A stretch of DNA of 64,000 nt from assembly GCA_949130485.1 (NCBI GenBank), contig OX422183.1, positions 11,878,543 to 11,942,542 on the forward strand, written 5' to 3'. The notes under the pieces were generated by a model. The model was not told the origin of the DNA. It saw nothing but the letters and a program-made list of their open reading frames with translations, and did no database searches. The DNA comes from Agelas oroides. Taxonomy: Eukaryota > Porifera > Demospongiae > Agelasida > Agelasidae. The position numbers and the translations under genes are program-made. This document shows positions 24,301 through 36,300 of this stretch, one piece after another. Each line of letters starts with the position of its first letter. Position 1 is the stretch's first letter.

Positions 24301-25895
24301 GAACCAGCACTATTAAAACTTAGCTACCACACATCACCAGTTTCCGTGGATCAAAAATAAACCTTCACAATCTTGTCTGCAATACACAAAATTGTTAAGT
24401 CACGCCTTAATCATAGATAATATTATCTATGCGTTAATACACCCGAGTATATCCTGATGTCACTGGGTTCTACACATAGCTATTCATAGGACAACCATAC
24501 ACTAGCCTTCTCTACCCTCTAGTTGTAGCTCAGTAGTCAGAGCACTGGCAGCTCATGGTTAGGGTTAGAATTAGCAGTGACTGCCAGTTTCCTCTACTTT
24601 GCCTACTGATGTTTTGATTATGTACACATGTAGTAAATGTTCTAAAGTGAAACCTCTATTAATGGACATTTTCTATAGCAGACACCTTGCTAAATCAGAC
24701 AAAAGATGCAGAACTTATCTCTATATTGCACAGAGTAGTTTACAGATGTTCGAAATGTGGACCTCCATAGTCCATATAGAGGACACAAAAAGCTCTCCCT
24801 AATGGCCTCCATCAGGCAGACACTGATCTACGTAGCTCTTCTGCAAGATTCTCTGCCCCTGATACTGTATTTTAGTGAAAAATAGCCTTTCATTAGCCTT
24901 TCACACCTGTGTACAAGTTGTACGGCAGGAGAGATCAAGTTCTGATAACATAGCTTTGCAGCTTGAGTATGCATTGCCATACCTATATCAGAAAGTACCA
25001 GAAGTCCCTGAAATACGGACACCTCCCTATGACAGACATGCCGGGTGGTCGTCCCTATGGTGTCTGTCTTAGAGAGGTTTCCCTGTACTGCATACACTCG
25101 AACATTCGAAATTGAAGTTCATACATGCAGCAATTCAACTCACTGTTATTTCCAACTACCTATTCGCTAAAGTGTAGTTATACCAGGATACATGTTCTAT
25201 GCTTCTATGTTCCACCTGCTTGGTAGCTGTCACTCAGCAGCATGCCTTGAAAGTCTGGGAATGACATGATACTTTAATGGAAAAAGGGACATGGCTTGCA
25301 TTCCTGGAATTTTTTGTTCCAGTGTTTCATTGTTCCATCTGATGGTTAGACACTGTTGTGACCTACAGATTAATTCATGCTGGCAAGAATTTGTGTGAAG
25401 TGAGGTTTTATTTAATTGCATACCAAGATAGATGTCAAGCTTTATGACTACACCAAAGTTGATTCTTCAATCATGCTGTGTCTAGCTAGCTACACAAATT
25501 TTTTGCTGTACTTGCCTACAGTCTGAGATTAGTATTCTTTTGCCAACAACAGCATTAGATCAATCATCCTTTCTCAGAGCTTGTTTCCCAATTTAGTATA
25601 CCAGTTTGTGTGTGTATATTTATTTCTGTGAAAGTTGACCCCTTTAAAAAAATCTAATGTGCTGCAACTGCCTATATGTACCAGAAAGTGAAGCAGTCTA
25701 GCATGAGAGACATTTGCGTGTGCATGGTGTGTACAGTAACTCCACACATGCATGCATCCATTGTGCTGCACAGTAGTCAGTTCTGCTTTTGCATTAGTCC
25801 GTGTGTTAGTACTATTTACTGCAAGGGCTTAGCACTTTGATGTCATGAACACTGTTTGTATGTACATTGTGGCTGGCATACATACCAATACTATG

Positions 25896-25933
<38 letters not shown>

Positions 25934-28900
25934 CAGGCTATGCACGTTGTTCTGACAAACCTGTCGTTGAAGATTCTTGTTATGCAGGAACAATAGGAAC
26001 TTTGATGTGGAATCCACCTCAGTCCTGTAGCAATGTGAACAGCTATGAGGTGCTGTATACAAAGGCTAATTGTAGTACATCAGATGCAAATGTGGAAAGA
26101 GCCAATTTAACGAATGAAACCACTGTTTTCATGACATCATCATCTGATGTTTACTGCATTCAAGTGAGAGCAGTGGTGAGCAGGAATTGTTACTCTCGCT
26201 ACAGTACATGTGCTCAAGTAACTTCACTGGAAAAAGGTACATGAAATGTATGCATATTTTAGTATGTGTACCTCTGGTAGTAACTGTTTCGGCATCATAC
26301 CATCAGTTTATTTTCCTCTGCATATTTGAAGTTCAGCAGGCAGCCTTTTCTGAGGTCCAATCATGCACTATTTATCCGAAAATACAAACGATTGTTGTTA
26401 GAACTTGATGTTGTTGGATTTTAGGTCTCAGCACATAATGCAAGGACACATGCTAATGCACATAATGTGGCCTCATTTGGCCTGTTCATGAGGAATCTGC
26501 TAGCTGTAGACACTGTCAATCATAAACAAGCAAGCCCATCTCAGCACACTTGATAACGTAAGCAAGCAAGCAAGCATGAACGTTCGAGTACTATAGTTAG
26601 CTTGCTTTAATGAACACATTTCCACCCAAAGAAAGTAGTACAATCAACAGGTGCTTAAGGTGGCGGTGAAGTCTTTTGGCGGAGGTTAACGAAAACATAA
26701 ACTTGGCTTACAGTCAGGACCAGGGTTACTCCTAGTTTCAGGGTTAGGGTTTGCTTTAGGGCAATCTTGCTTTGCCTAATTTTAAAAAGGGTGTTAGTGG
26801 CTCATTAATATATTCATGAACCCAAAATTGCCACTCAATGGACGCATCTACACACTCACTGTAGGTAGCGTCCTAACCACCAATGTATCTCAAATCTATG
26901 CCAACGTTTGTTCAGAGCTACTCTCAAAGTCAGGCTAGACTCATGTTTGTCACTAACTCTTGGAATGGACAACTTTGACTGCACCAAAATGAATGCACAT
27001 TTCGAAAAATTCACAGCTTGTCTACGGGAGGGGCTCATTCACGAGTGGAAGCAAGCATCACTAGCCCCACCTCTCCCCCTTATGTCGCTAAACAACTCAC
27101 CAGTTCTGTTTCACACACAACTCCTCTGCAGCTTTCTTGTCTACTGCAGCGTAGTACCAACGATATATTGCGCATTCTAGTTAAAGCCCAGCCCAGCACT
27201 CGAAGCACCGGGCCATGGTCACCTACTAGGCTTGGCATACGATCGCAAGACCTGGGCCTGCCCAGTGAGTACAGTCTTGGCCACTGTGGCCTTTCTGCTG
27301 CTTCTAGACACAAGCTAGCTTTCACAAGCAGGCATTACGCACTACTCACAGCTACTGACACTACAGCACTCTACTAAAACTCCTCTTTTTTTTATATATA
27401 TTTGTTGAAGTCGATCTAAGCTTATCTTCAACGTTCCGACCACCACATGAAGGCCGGGTTCCGCCAGGCCACATCTTAATTATAAACTGATTATTGGATG
27501 CCAATGACGACAGGAAATGGGGAAAATTTTACGGACAGTGAACGGATGAAGACTACCAAAACTGATTGTGTGCCACTAATTTAAGAAGACAAAGAAGTCT
27601 ATTAGCTTGGATTCCAGGTTTGTTGACCTTGAAAACACAGGGTTCCCTGCCACCTTAAACATTTAATTTTATATACTATTCCATATAGATTGGGAAATTT
27701 TTGCTGCTCAAAGAATTAATTTTGAACACAGTGCTAAAAAAATATTGTTATTATTTGCTTAGTTTACATGCCCATAATATTTCCCATAAACCTACATGAC
27801 AAATATTTTCCCATATTCGGTAGTTCATATTTCAAAGCCCACAGGGCATATGTTGCATAGCAACCATGGTGTGTGCTCTAATTGGAATGCACTCATAACC
27901 ACTGCTGAAACAACGAATAAGCTTTCATTACGGATGAAGATGGCTAACTTACGGTACTTTCTTCCACTGTTAGAGAGATTGGTACGCGTGCTGGGGCCGT
28001 CCAAAGCTAGAAATGGGTCAGCAGCCTGAGGCTTATTAAACAAGGGGTGGCCACTCCCATAGGCACTGTAGTCACAGCTGCGATCGGGGTCAAAAATTTT
28101 TGACCATCTCTTTTGTTGCTTGACCACTTGATCGCAAACGGGACCTTGACCATTTGACCGCACACACTTGACTACACTATGTGCAAGACGCATGTGCAAA
28201 ATGTAAACTCCCCTTTTTTACTCGGCTAGTCGGCTTTTATGACTCGCCGCCTGCTCGCCATAATTTAATAGCCTGCTGCTAGAGTTCTAGGGTCGAGAGA
28301 TCTACCTCTGAACACTAGCTACTTGATTGCATGTATACTGTTCCTGATGTTAATGGTCATAAAAATGTGGCCATCCGGAATTACATCTTGACTGCTTTAC
28401 CAAGTTTGAACTTGAATTGTCCTTGATTGCTTGACCGACACCAAAACAGCCCTTGACCCCTTGACTGCTTCTTGACCCTGGTCGCAGCCATGACTATGGC
28501 GCCTATGGAAGTGACCACCCTTTTTAAATATGCACGCAGCAACGACTTTTGCACCACGCATGCACAGTAGTTGTCTATCTTCTAAAATCATAGTAGTCTA
28601 TTATTTGATGGATGAGAAGGAATATGGCTGGATATTGCCTTCTCACCCATCAACATATAAACCAACGAGTATATTGAAATAATAATGTAGTACATAGTAC
28701 ATACAGCAAGTTGTGCTAAACCATCTGTACTTCTGGATATGCTGTGGATACTTATGTATGATTGCAAACTTGCAGATCATGTTTTCAATGTGACAATGTA
28801 TGGAGAGTTATGTATTCCTGTGAGACTTTGTCAGCAGAGCCAAGCATCCAAAATAATACTCAGCAACACTTGGGAACATTTTCACCTAACTTGGGATGAT

Positions 28901-29610
28901 TTGAGATCAAGGCACAATGTGAATCGGACATATGATAACAGAACTGGCAGGTTTTACTTCTGCTTTCATAATGTGACTGAGAATTTCCTCTTCCTGGAAT
29001 ACTGTGATGTGATAAGAGCACAACCTTGTGAGAGTGGTTCTACTTTCTGCTGCAGTATTTGGGCTGAGTTTGTTTCTAGAGCACGTGTAAATGTGGGTGG
29101 CAGTGGAGGTAAGTATCCATCTTGACTGACATTCATTACAGTTCTTGATCAGAATGGACTACATTCAGTAGTTGATCTCAACATAAAATATGATCCTGCA
29201 TAACTTACCTTCTTACGTATAAGGTCCACACTGGCCTCATGCAGTTTATTGATTGGTCCTATAAATGACACCACATAATGCTATTAACATGCAGCAAGGA
29301 GTAATTGAGCTTCTAATGAGTTGAAAGATATGACTATGCACTTTCGCATTAGAAAGTGATGATATGTGCTTGTGTTGAATGTGGAATACTTATACCTTCT
29401 CATGTGAAATGACTATAAACTGTATAGCTATTAGTGAGATGTGCGCTAAGCCATTTTCTATTATTGACAGATGTTGGGTGTTCTGACCTGCTGCTGGCTA
29501 TCATGCGTGGTGAGGATAGTACGGGTTACCAGTGCTTTAAAATTATAATTCAAGGTGTATACGTACAAGTTAGTCAACTACCACAAAGGATAAACCAGAA
29601 CTTTTCCATC

Positions 29611-29642
<32 letters not shown>

Positions 29643-32600
29643 CAATGAAGCAAAACACATTAATTGAACAGATTTGATGTAACAGTAAAAGCCTGAACTC
29701 ACAAGAGCCACCATTGTTTATCCTTGTTTTTAGGCCATTACCAGCTTTTCTCTGCATGCAGTCTTAGATTAGATGGGCAGTAGCCTTGGAATTATATGTT
29801 AGTCAAGGGTGATTTCCGTAAATTCAGAAAGAAATGTTCAAAACTGCAAGTATAGTTTTTGTCTGCCAGAAATTATTCTATGGTCAGTATTTGGTTACCA
29901 CAATTGTGTGACTGTACTTACTATGCAAATTTTATGAATGCAGTGCTGGAAAAGGATTCATGCAGTGGGAGGTGATACTTGAATAAACTGTACTACCCTC
30001 CCACAAATGTTTTACAAGCAATACATTCTTTAAATTAGCATAGGAAGGATAGTCACGCCATTTTAGTGAGCAAATAATTTTTCTAAAATAACAATTTTGT
30101 TTCTATGGTGTATCCATCATTATAACCAATACATAACCATGGTGTGTGCATGTAGCTATTCTGTACATAGCCATTAGAACGATGATACATCAATCTTATA
30201 TATATATACCTTTCTCTGCTTCTAATCACCATGAAATAATGTCTACTTCTTCATAGATGTATTACCACCAACACCAAGAGTCTCCACAACACCAGGTTAG
30301 CAACAGTGTAATCTGAAATTGTACACTAATCCCAACAAGATGTTTTTATGCTTTCTCCTGACAACAGATGCAGCATCCATTACACAAAGCAGTACACCCC
30401 CATGCAAGTTCCTTATATAGACAAATTACTGCTATAGCCAGTCTATATGCCACCGCAAAAACTAAGTAACCTTACAGAGTGGTTACTCTAGTCTCAGGGT
30501 TCATTGAACTGGTGAATGTATACTATGAGGAGAATTTAAATAAACACCATCCATCATCCCCTCAAAATTCAATCATGCTTCATTGAATAGCGAAGAGCTA
30601 GCACAGACACTTGTCTGCTAGCTAATACCACTTCTTATGGTCCATCTGCTTGCTATGCATTAACTATCCATCATCTCCCTCAAATTCCATCAGGCTTTAT
30701 TAAGAAACAAAGAGCTACAGTACTCTTTGCTTCTTTACGGAGCCTGATGAAATTGCGAGGGGGGTGATGGATGATAAAATATTTGTGATATCTAGTACTC
30801 ACCAACCCTGAGACTGGAGTAACCACTCAGAGGTTATTTTAACTGAGTAGTTTTTTCAGTGTGGATAAAAACCAGATATACTCAAACCTATATATAGCTG
30901 CATCACAGATCCTTACACAGGTTGAAGTGCAATAGCAGTAACTTAACCTCATGCCCAGGCCTTCCCAATGTCCAGTTTTTTTTATCATTATTATTATGCT
31001 AAAAAAGAGGGGAAGGCATAGTACCATGCATTTATCAGGTGAGTGATATCATGAGAATCCATAAATTCATGACTGAAATACCCATGCTTCAAAATGCTCA
31101 AAACCCCAGTGCTTGAATTGACACTGCAGTAAATGGCCTCGAGAGTGCTCTTTTGGTCAGCGGCCTCCCCCTCCCATCTTACATGATAAAATAGACCAGG
31201 CCCTTTCTCCTCCATTTTTGCATACTGGAAGCAATCAAAAAGGAACAAGGCTAGCAGAAGCTTTCATTCTGTTTTACTGTGAGTGCAACAACAGAAATCT
31301 CCTGACAGTGACTTTCAGTGCTAAATAAGTGTGAAGCAGTTGTTGCAACTTTAAACAACAACGATGCTGAGTTTCCCTGCAGTAATCCACAGAATACATC
31401 ATTTATGGGGCAGCCCCCAACTTGATAGCTTCAGACTCCTACTGTCAGTTCATTGGAGTCCTGTGAAACTTGCCAAGAATGTCTAGGAACTCATGCATGC
31501 ACACGTTCTGTCTCATTGCTTTGTCATGTTGCAAATCTCTTTAAAATGATTGCAGCTGGTATTCCTCAGTTTCCGTAGCTTTTCATTTCCAGATTTCTCA
31601 GAAAGTCCTGCACTTGGAAGAGTTTCTTTGTCGTGCTCAGAGCTCTTTGCAAATCTAGTTGACCTTTGCAAGTAAACTTGACAAAATTTCCTTCTGTTAT
31701 CTTCAAACCAGTTATAGCTAACTATCTGACTTTAAACCACTGCAAGCTTTAAGTTTGTACATCACCATATATTTATACATTAATGAGTGTTATCAGTCTT
31801 GAGGTCAAAGTGACAAGTGTTGCAGTGATCTATTTAGTCCAGCCTATAGGCTGGACTAAATAGATCACTGCAAGATAAGCTGTTTGCAACTATACATTGT
31901 ACCTTACCAGTAACTTGAAAGGGTGCTTGCTGCGTACAGTGTGAATTAATTAAGCAGGGCCCTTCCTGTCCATATTATTCTGCACATCGTATGGCTTAAT
32001 GAATCATGTATGCATGTAAATCTGCACACCACATGCAATGAGTTAATGACAAATTTCTCCACTGGAGCTTATTGACCACCACTGCAACTTGCTATTATAA
32101 TTCAGCAGTTTCCATAGATACTAACCAGATAAACCATAATTAGTAGGGGTGTACCCTACCTTTTTTCAAGCATAAGAGTGGTCTTCCTAACCCATGTGAT
32201 GAGCATGTGTACACATATATAAGATACTACATCTGATAATTATCTATGTATATATAATGATTTTTCTAGTGTGTGATAATTATCTCATTGTCACAACAGA
32301 CACTAGAGTGATGACTAGCAGTACTCCAGGTGCTACACCAAACATACCACCAGGTATTTATGAGGTGCTGATTAGCAGCACTGTGACCAGATACCATGGC
32401 ACTGTTCATCACCAAAAAATTGCGTGTAGCAGTGGATTGGCTTTGATGTAAGAGGGGGATCAGCATGAACCAAGTGAAGGCCAGTCCAAGAGTCTTCTAG
32501 GATAATGGTGTGGCTTGATGCTGAAGTGAGTCATTACTTTGCTGCACCAAAAACATGCAAAGCATCAGTGCAGTACCTCCAATCCACATCCACACCAATA

Positions 32601-33167
32601 TAGTCCTCCGAGCCATGCAATGATAGATGGTCTTTTTGGGATCCATCTGTCAATCCGATTTCTGAATCATAAAGATTTTCTCACTTTTGTAGATATGATA
32701 TTCTCTGACCTCTTTCTGTAGTTCAGTAATGTTCACATGAAAGGGTTTTTCATTCTTGATGAATTATGATATCATGATATTGATTAAGTTTAGTCTTGTC
32801 TGGCCTTTGTCCATTTCAATAATGTCTCATTTACTTTCGACAGATGACAACTTGACGATAGTTCTTAGTATTCTTCTTCCCATTGCTGGTATCTTGATCA
32901 TTGTTGTTGTAATTGTTGCTGTTTGCCTCTCACAAAAAAAGCATCACATTGTCAAGTAAGTGACACAGAACTGTTACTAAATGTCTGAAATAGAATAGTA
33001 TGTTGTACAGCAATCCACTCTGTTGCAGTCATTAATGAAAGCACATTTTCCTTTCTATACACAGGTTAGGAAGCAGCAGCGGCCCACTGATCCCAAGCTT
33101 GAACTTAAGCCTGTCCCAGCTGCGTCACGGGAGGGCGTGTGCTAGCACTGAAGCAGTTCATTTATAG
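21367..33167 (+). CDS. FN3-like type I receptor with Ser/Thr/Pro stalk mini-exons
   Basis: Proposed exons: 21367-21442 (signal peptide, WLLVPLAIVVTLA), 25937-26236 (FN3-like, starts CSDKPVVEDSCY), 28776-29108 (Cys-rich beta module), 29471-29554, the stalk mini-exons 30257-30295, 30368-30403 and 32300-32353 (Thr/Pro rich), 32844-32955 (transmembrane, ILLPIAGILIIVVVIVAVCL), and 33065-33167 (tail LGSSSGPLIPSLNL to stop). They join in frame to 378 residues, mostly phase 1. Weak points: the first exon could instead end at 21446 (stronger donor GTAAGT, other phase), the 30368 exon needs a GC donor, and the 4.5-kb first intron may hide exons. The middle and end are firmer than the join to the signal peptide. 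It is probably an adhesion or recognition receptor; its modules resemble those of the gene at 798-5940. Its stop lies only 152 bp before the next start codon. Confidence 0.6.
22333..22570 (+). pseudogene. P-element/THAP9-type transposase fragment
   Basis: An open frame contains LSERISQDPHEKFFGCQRQR followed by NPTVTEFCKNTQKLQVIN. The pattern SQDPxExFFGxxRxxGxxxxNPT is typical of the C-terminal part of P-element/THAP9-like DNA transposases. Upstream catalytic parts are not recognised and downstream sequence loses similarity, so it is a fragment. It lies inside the first intron of the receptor at 21367. No terminal repeats were assigned. Confidence 0.65.
23495..24149. mobile_element. Long foldback element, arms ~220 bp
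   Basis: The left end AAGTGGAAAACGCTGAAGTG and the right end CACTT..., reverse complement of AAGTAGAAAACACTGAAGTA, continue as inverted arms for about 220 bp each. The arms include tandem GGAAGTACGGAAAC repeats and the conserved CCTGTCGGT block. About 655 bp, non-coding. Confidence 0.8.
24523..24600 (+). repeat. tRNA-derived SINE head
   Basis: GTTGTAGCTCAGTAGTCAGA and GCACTGGCAGCTCA resemble the tRNA A box and D arm. The tail GTGACTGCCAGTTTCCTCTA matches the reverse complement of 19270-19375. Confidence 0.55.
24645..25085. mobile_element. Tc1/mariner (pogo/Tigger-like) MITE, copy 1
   Basis: The ends AAGTGAAACCTCTATTAATG and GAGAGGTTTCCCTG are degenerate versions of the CAGTGGAACCCCTCT terminus seen at 46436 and 51301. 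It is flanked by TA. The interior repeats the TGGACA / GGTGTCTGTC motifs. Confidence 0.65.
25897..25931. repeat. (AC)n microsatellite before a splice acceptor
   Basis: About 17 AC units end five bases before the ATGCAG acceptor of the exon at 25937. Confidence 0.9.
26655..27479 (+). mobile_element. TTAA-ended dispersed element, copy 2 (825 bp)
   Basis: Aligns with 2176-3007 from TTAAGGTGGC to CCACATCTTAA, except that the internal block at about 27185-27360 is reversed. It lies in an intron of the receptor at 21367. Non-coding. Confidence 0.75.
28043..28521. mobile_element. MITE with AGGGGTGGCCACTCCCATAG termini
   Basis: Inverted ends of about 45 bp, imperfect. The left is AGGGGTGGCCACTCC, the right GTGACCACCCTT. 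The interior is rich in CTTGACC/TTGATCGC motifs, shared with 38750-39041. Non-coding, intronic. Confidence 0.7.
29615..29642 (+). repeat. Poly-A run of 27
   Basis: Long A tract following TCAAAGT, in the intron after the exon at 29471. Possibly a retroposon tail, but no retroposon body was recognised upstream. Confidence 0.7.
30467..30838. repeat. Foldback element, arms ~36 bp plus inner hairpin
   Basis: GAGTGGTTACTCTAGTCTCA (about 30477) pairs with TGAGACTGGAGTAACCACTC (about 30808). An inner hairpin pairs CCATCATCTCCCTCAAATTC with its partner near 30755, with a direct copy of that arm (CATCATCCCCTC) at about 30551. Intronic. Confidence 0.7.
30839..32299 (+). other. Intron of receptor gene, little recognised
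   Basis: Contains the 52-bp palindrome at 31821 and two degenerate CCCAGGCCTTCC motifs near 30955 and 31195. Otherwise nothing is recognised. Confidence 0.45.
31821..31872. repeat. Perfect 52-bp palindrome, no spacer
   Basis: The two 26-bp halves are exact reverse complements with the centre CCTATAGG. It is isolated within an intron, with no repeat around it. Confidence 0.95.
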
Positions 33168-33319
33168 TTTAGAAACTCCCACAATAGCTCAATTTTATTC
33201 ATCTTTACTTTTACCCCCCAAGGCTAGGTATGTGGCCTATGATGTGAATAATGTTAAAATCCAATAACTAACAACAGAGTGTGGACATTGCGATATAATA
33301 TATCTTTAGAGTTAGAGTG

Positions 33320-36300
33320 ATGATAAAGTCAAGTGTTATGCAGTGGCTTTTTCTGGCCATAGCTACCCACTCCTTGGAAGTGTCATTAGGTAAGTTGCTG
33401 CACATTGTATGTACCAGTCAGAGGGGTGTGGCATGTACAGACCAGCCCTGGTGTGACAGTCTTGCATGAAAGCTACATTGTAGATCCACCATGCATGATA
33501 ACAATACCAAGTAGCTGTGCATATCTAGATCTTGAGTGAGGTATCCAGGGTGCATAGTATAGACACTATAGTACTAGTATGTGCTTGTGTCATGCACTGA
33601 ATAGCATAATGACAGTACTGGACAGCATAATGACAGTACTGGACAGCATAATGACAGTACTGGACAGCATAATGACAGTACTGGACAGCATAATGACAGT
33701 ACTGGACAGCATAATGACAGTACTGGACAGCATAATGACAGTACTGGACAGCATAAGGACAGTACTGGACAGCATAATGACAGTACTGGACAGCATAAGG
33801 ACAGTACTGGACAGCATAAGGACAGTACTGGACGGCCTAAGAAAAGTACTGGACGGCCTAAGAATAGTACTGGGCGGCCTAAGAAAAGTACTGGACGGCC
33901 TAAGAAAAGTACTGGGCGGCCTAAGAAAAGTACTGGGCGGCCTAAGAAAAGTACTGGACGGCCTAAGAAAAGTACTGGGCAGCCTAAGAAAAGTACTGGA
34001 CAGCCTAAGAAAAGTACTGGGCAGCCTAAGGGTGATACATGAGCTGACTTGGATGCTAGGAAATTAGATAAAGCAAATCCAGTCATCAACTATCCTCCAA
34101 TCTGACCTTAATTACCAGTTATATAGCCCTTCTCTTCTCTGAAAATGATGTTTGTGCAAAAATGTCCAATGAATTAATGAGGTCGTTGTATGATGTGTGG
34201 CAGTTACACCAAGATTCCAAGCTCTGAGGTACGTGCAAACTTTGCGCTTGTACATGCATGCAGGGCAAAATCTGGTCTTCATTCACCAGCCGCAAGACAC
34301 TAAAGCGGTCAGCGGCACTGATGCCTTCTTTCCCTGCACCTACACTGGTACAAGAGGAGTACCACATTGGTCAGTGAACCAGACACGTTCATACCCTGTG
34401 AGTGCACTGCCTTCAGGACACAGCCACAACGACACTGGACTGATTGTTCACAGCGTGGATATATCCATGAATGCAACCAAGTACCAGTGTTGCTTTGAAT
34501 TCCATGTTGGCCAAGGAGTCATTGAACCAATCTGCAGCTCAGTAGGAATGCTAATCATCATCATCACTACAGGTCAGACATTTTTTTGCATCAGATACTC
34601 ATCACACTAAAATGGATACAGCTAGCCACTTGACTGCCACTTTGCATGAAATAGGTAGCCCCCATCCACCGTCCTGTATATTGTGTGACTGTATGAATTG
34701 CACTGTTATGTTAGAGTATTTGTGAATCCACAGTGTCTATATATAATAATCACATGAAACAACAGTACCTATTAGGGATATCTGATTCTGATTGTTTACA
34801 TTACTGTGGCCTACACTTTATAGATAAGAATTTAAGTTATTTAACAAACCAGCAGTATCTTGCCTAATGTTTTATAACCATTTGGAAACAGTGGCCTTTC
34901 TTTGAGGTTGCTTGAAAACATCTGCCATCACAGAGCCATATTCAAGCCTAGCACATGTTCAGCTGCATTCTGATATTGCTTTATTCATTATCTTGGTACT
35001 AGCTAGTTACTGATCTGAATAGCTGATCATAATTCTCTTTCAGGTTTTACTCAGTATCCTACTTCAGTGGTAACTACACCTGGTGAAATGGGCAGGTTTC
35101 AGTGCACAGCTATTGCAACAAGTGTATGCAACATCCAGTGGAGAATCAACCACACCCTCATAATAGACTCTGAAGCTGATGCATACAGTATCCCTGCTAG
35201 AGAAGGAAGAGGGATGCTATCATCAACACTACACGTGCTTGCAGCACCACAACACAATAACAGTGAGGTAGAGTGTTGTACTTACAGCGAAACTGGAGAA
35301 GAAATTTGCACTAGCTCTGTGAATCTGACGATCACTGGTGTGCAAAACATACCAGGTTGGTGTATCTGTGTATGACTTCCCCATCCCCTCATGTACGCAC
35401 TGAATTTATCTTGTATGCAGTTAATTCCTCTTCAGTTACAGTGTAGCTATAATATAATCAGCTATAAGATGCCGTGCAATACTTTATCACACCAAACTCT
35501 TACTAACATGATATAGAGTCAGGAGCTTATGAACTGCTATGGGCGAGAAGATTAATGTACCCACCTTATTTTGAATAGCAATCTTCTTATACAGACTTTA
35601 AATTATGCATAAAATTTAGCACACATTTTAGCTCACCACTGTGTAGTCTTATGTCCAGATCCCACTCCATATGAAAGGTTGGGATCTGAGGATAAGACAA
35701 ACTACTGTGACTATTATGGATTCTCAAGAGCCCCCTACTACAACACAAGTCACGGCCTGCTGCTGGTTTTTTGATGTATAGCTGCAAAATTAATTGTACT
35801 GCTTTCCTTATAAAGACTTAACACATTTGTGGAATTCAACAACATATGGAATCAAACAATGTGCCGTGTATGATAGTTTGGCACCTTTTTATGCCACTTC
35901 ACTGTGCACATCCTTTTAGTGTACTCCTGTTTCTGTCATATGTTCCTTACATCTCCACAGGTGCCCCCACCCTCTCCCTCCTCTCTTCCACCTCCTCCTC
36001 CCTCACCATCGACGTACAACTATCCCCAGAGGGAATTCCGCCTATACTGTCCATTGCAGTGAATTTTACCAACCCCCCTGGTCTTGTACGAGCAGTTCCT
36101 GGACCTTTCTCTCCTGGTCAGATAGTTACAACAACTTTGAGTGACCTCGAAGCTGAGACCGAGCACAATTTCACAGTTTTTGCCTTCAATTTTAATGGAA
36201 TAAGCCCTGCCTCACCTGACACTAGTTTCAGAACAGGTATGTCGCTACGTGAGTTATCCCATGCACTGCATGCAGTGGTTCCATTATATGACACCAAACT

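Larger units (their letters stand above)
21447..25936 (+). other. Long first intron, repeat-filled
   Basis: Holds the transposase relic at 22333, a degenerate AGGCATCCC repeat patch at about 23205-23440, the foldback at 23495-24149, a SINE at 24523 and the MITE at 24645-25085. From 25086 to 25890 nothing is recognised. Confidence 0.5.

Noticed and set aside
29555-29667. Extension of the 29471 exon to the GTAAAA donor before the poly-A run
   Set aside because: It would end in phase 0 and break the frame with the next phase-1 exon. The donor after 29554 keeps phase.
33574-34089. Long open frames on both strands (162 and 171 codons) encoding 7-residue repeats
   Set aside because: A 21-bp tandem repeat with no stop in the unit keeps all copies open. 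It lies in an intron with no splice or start support.
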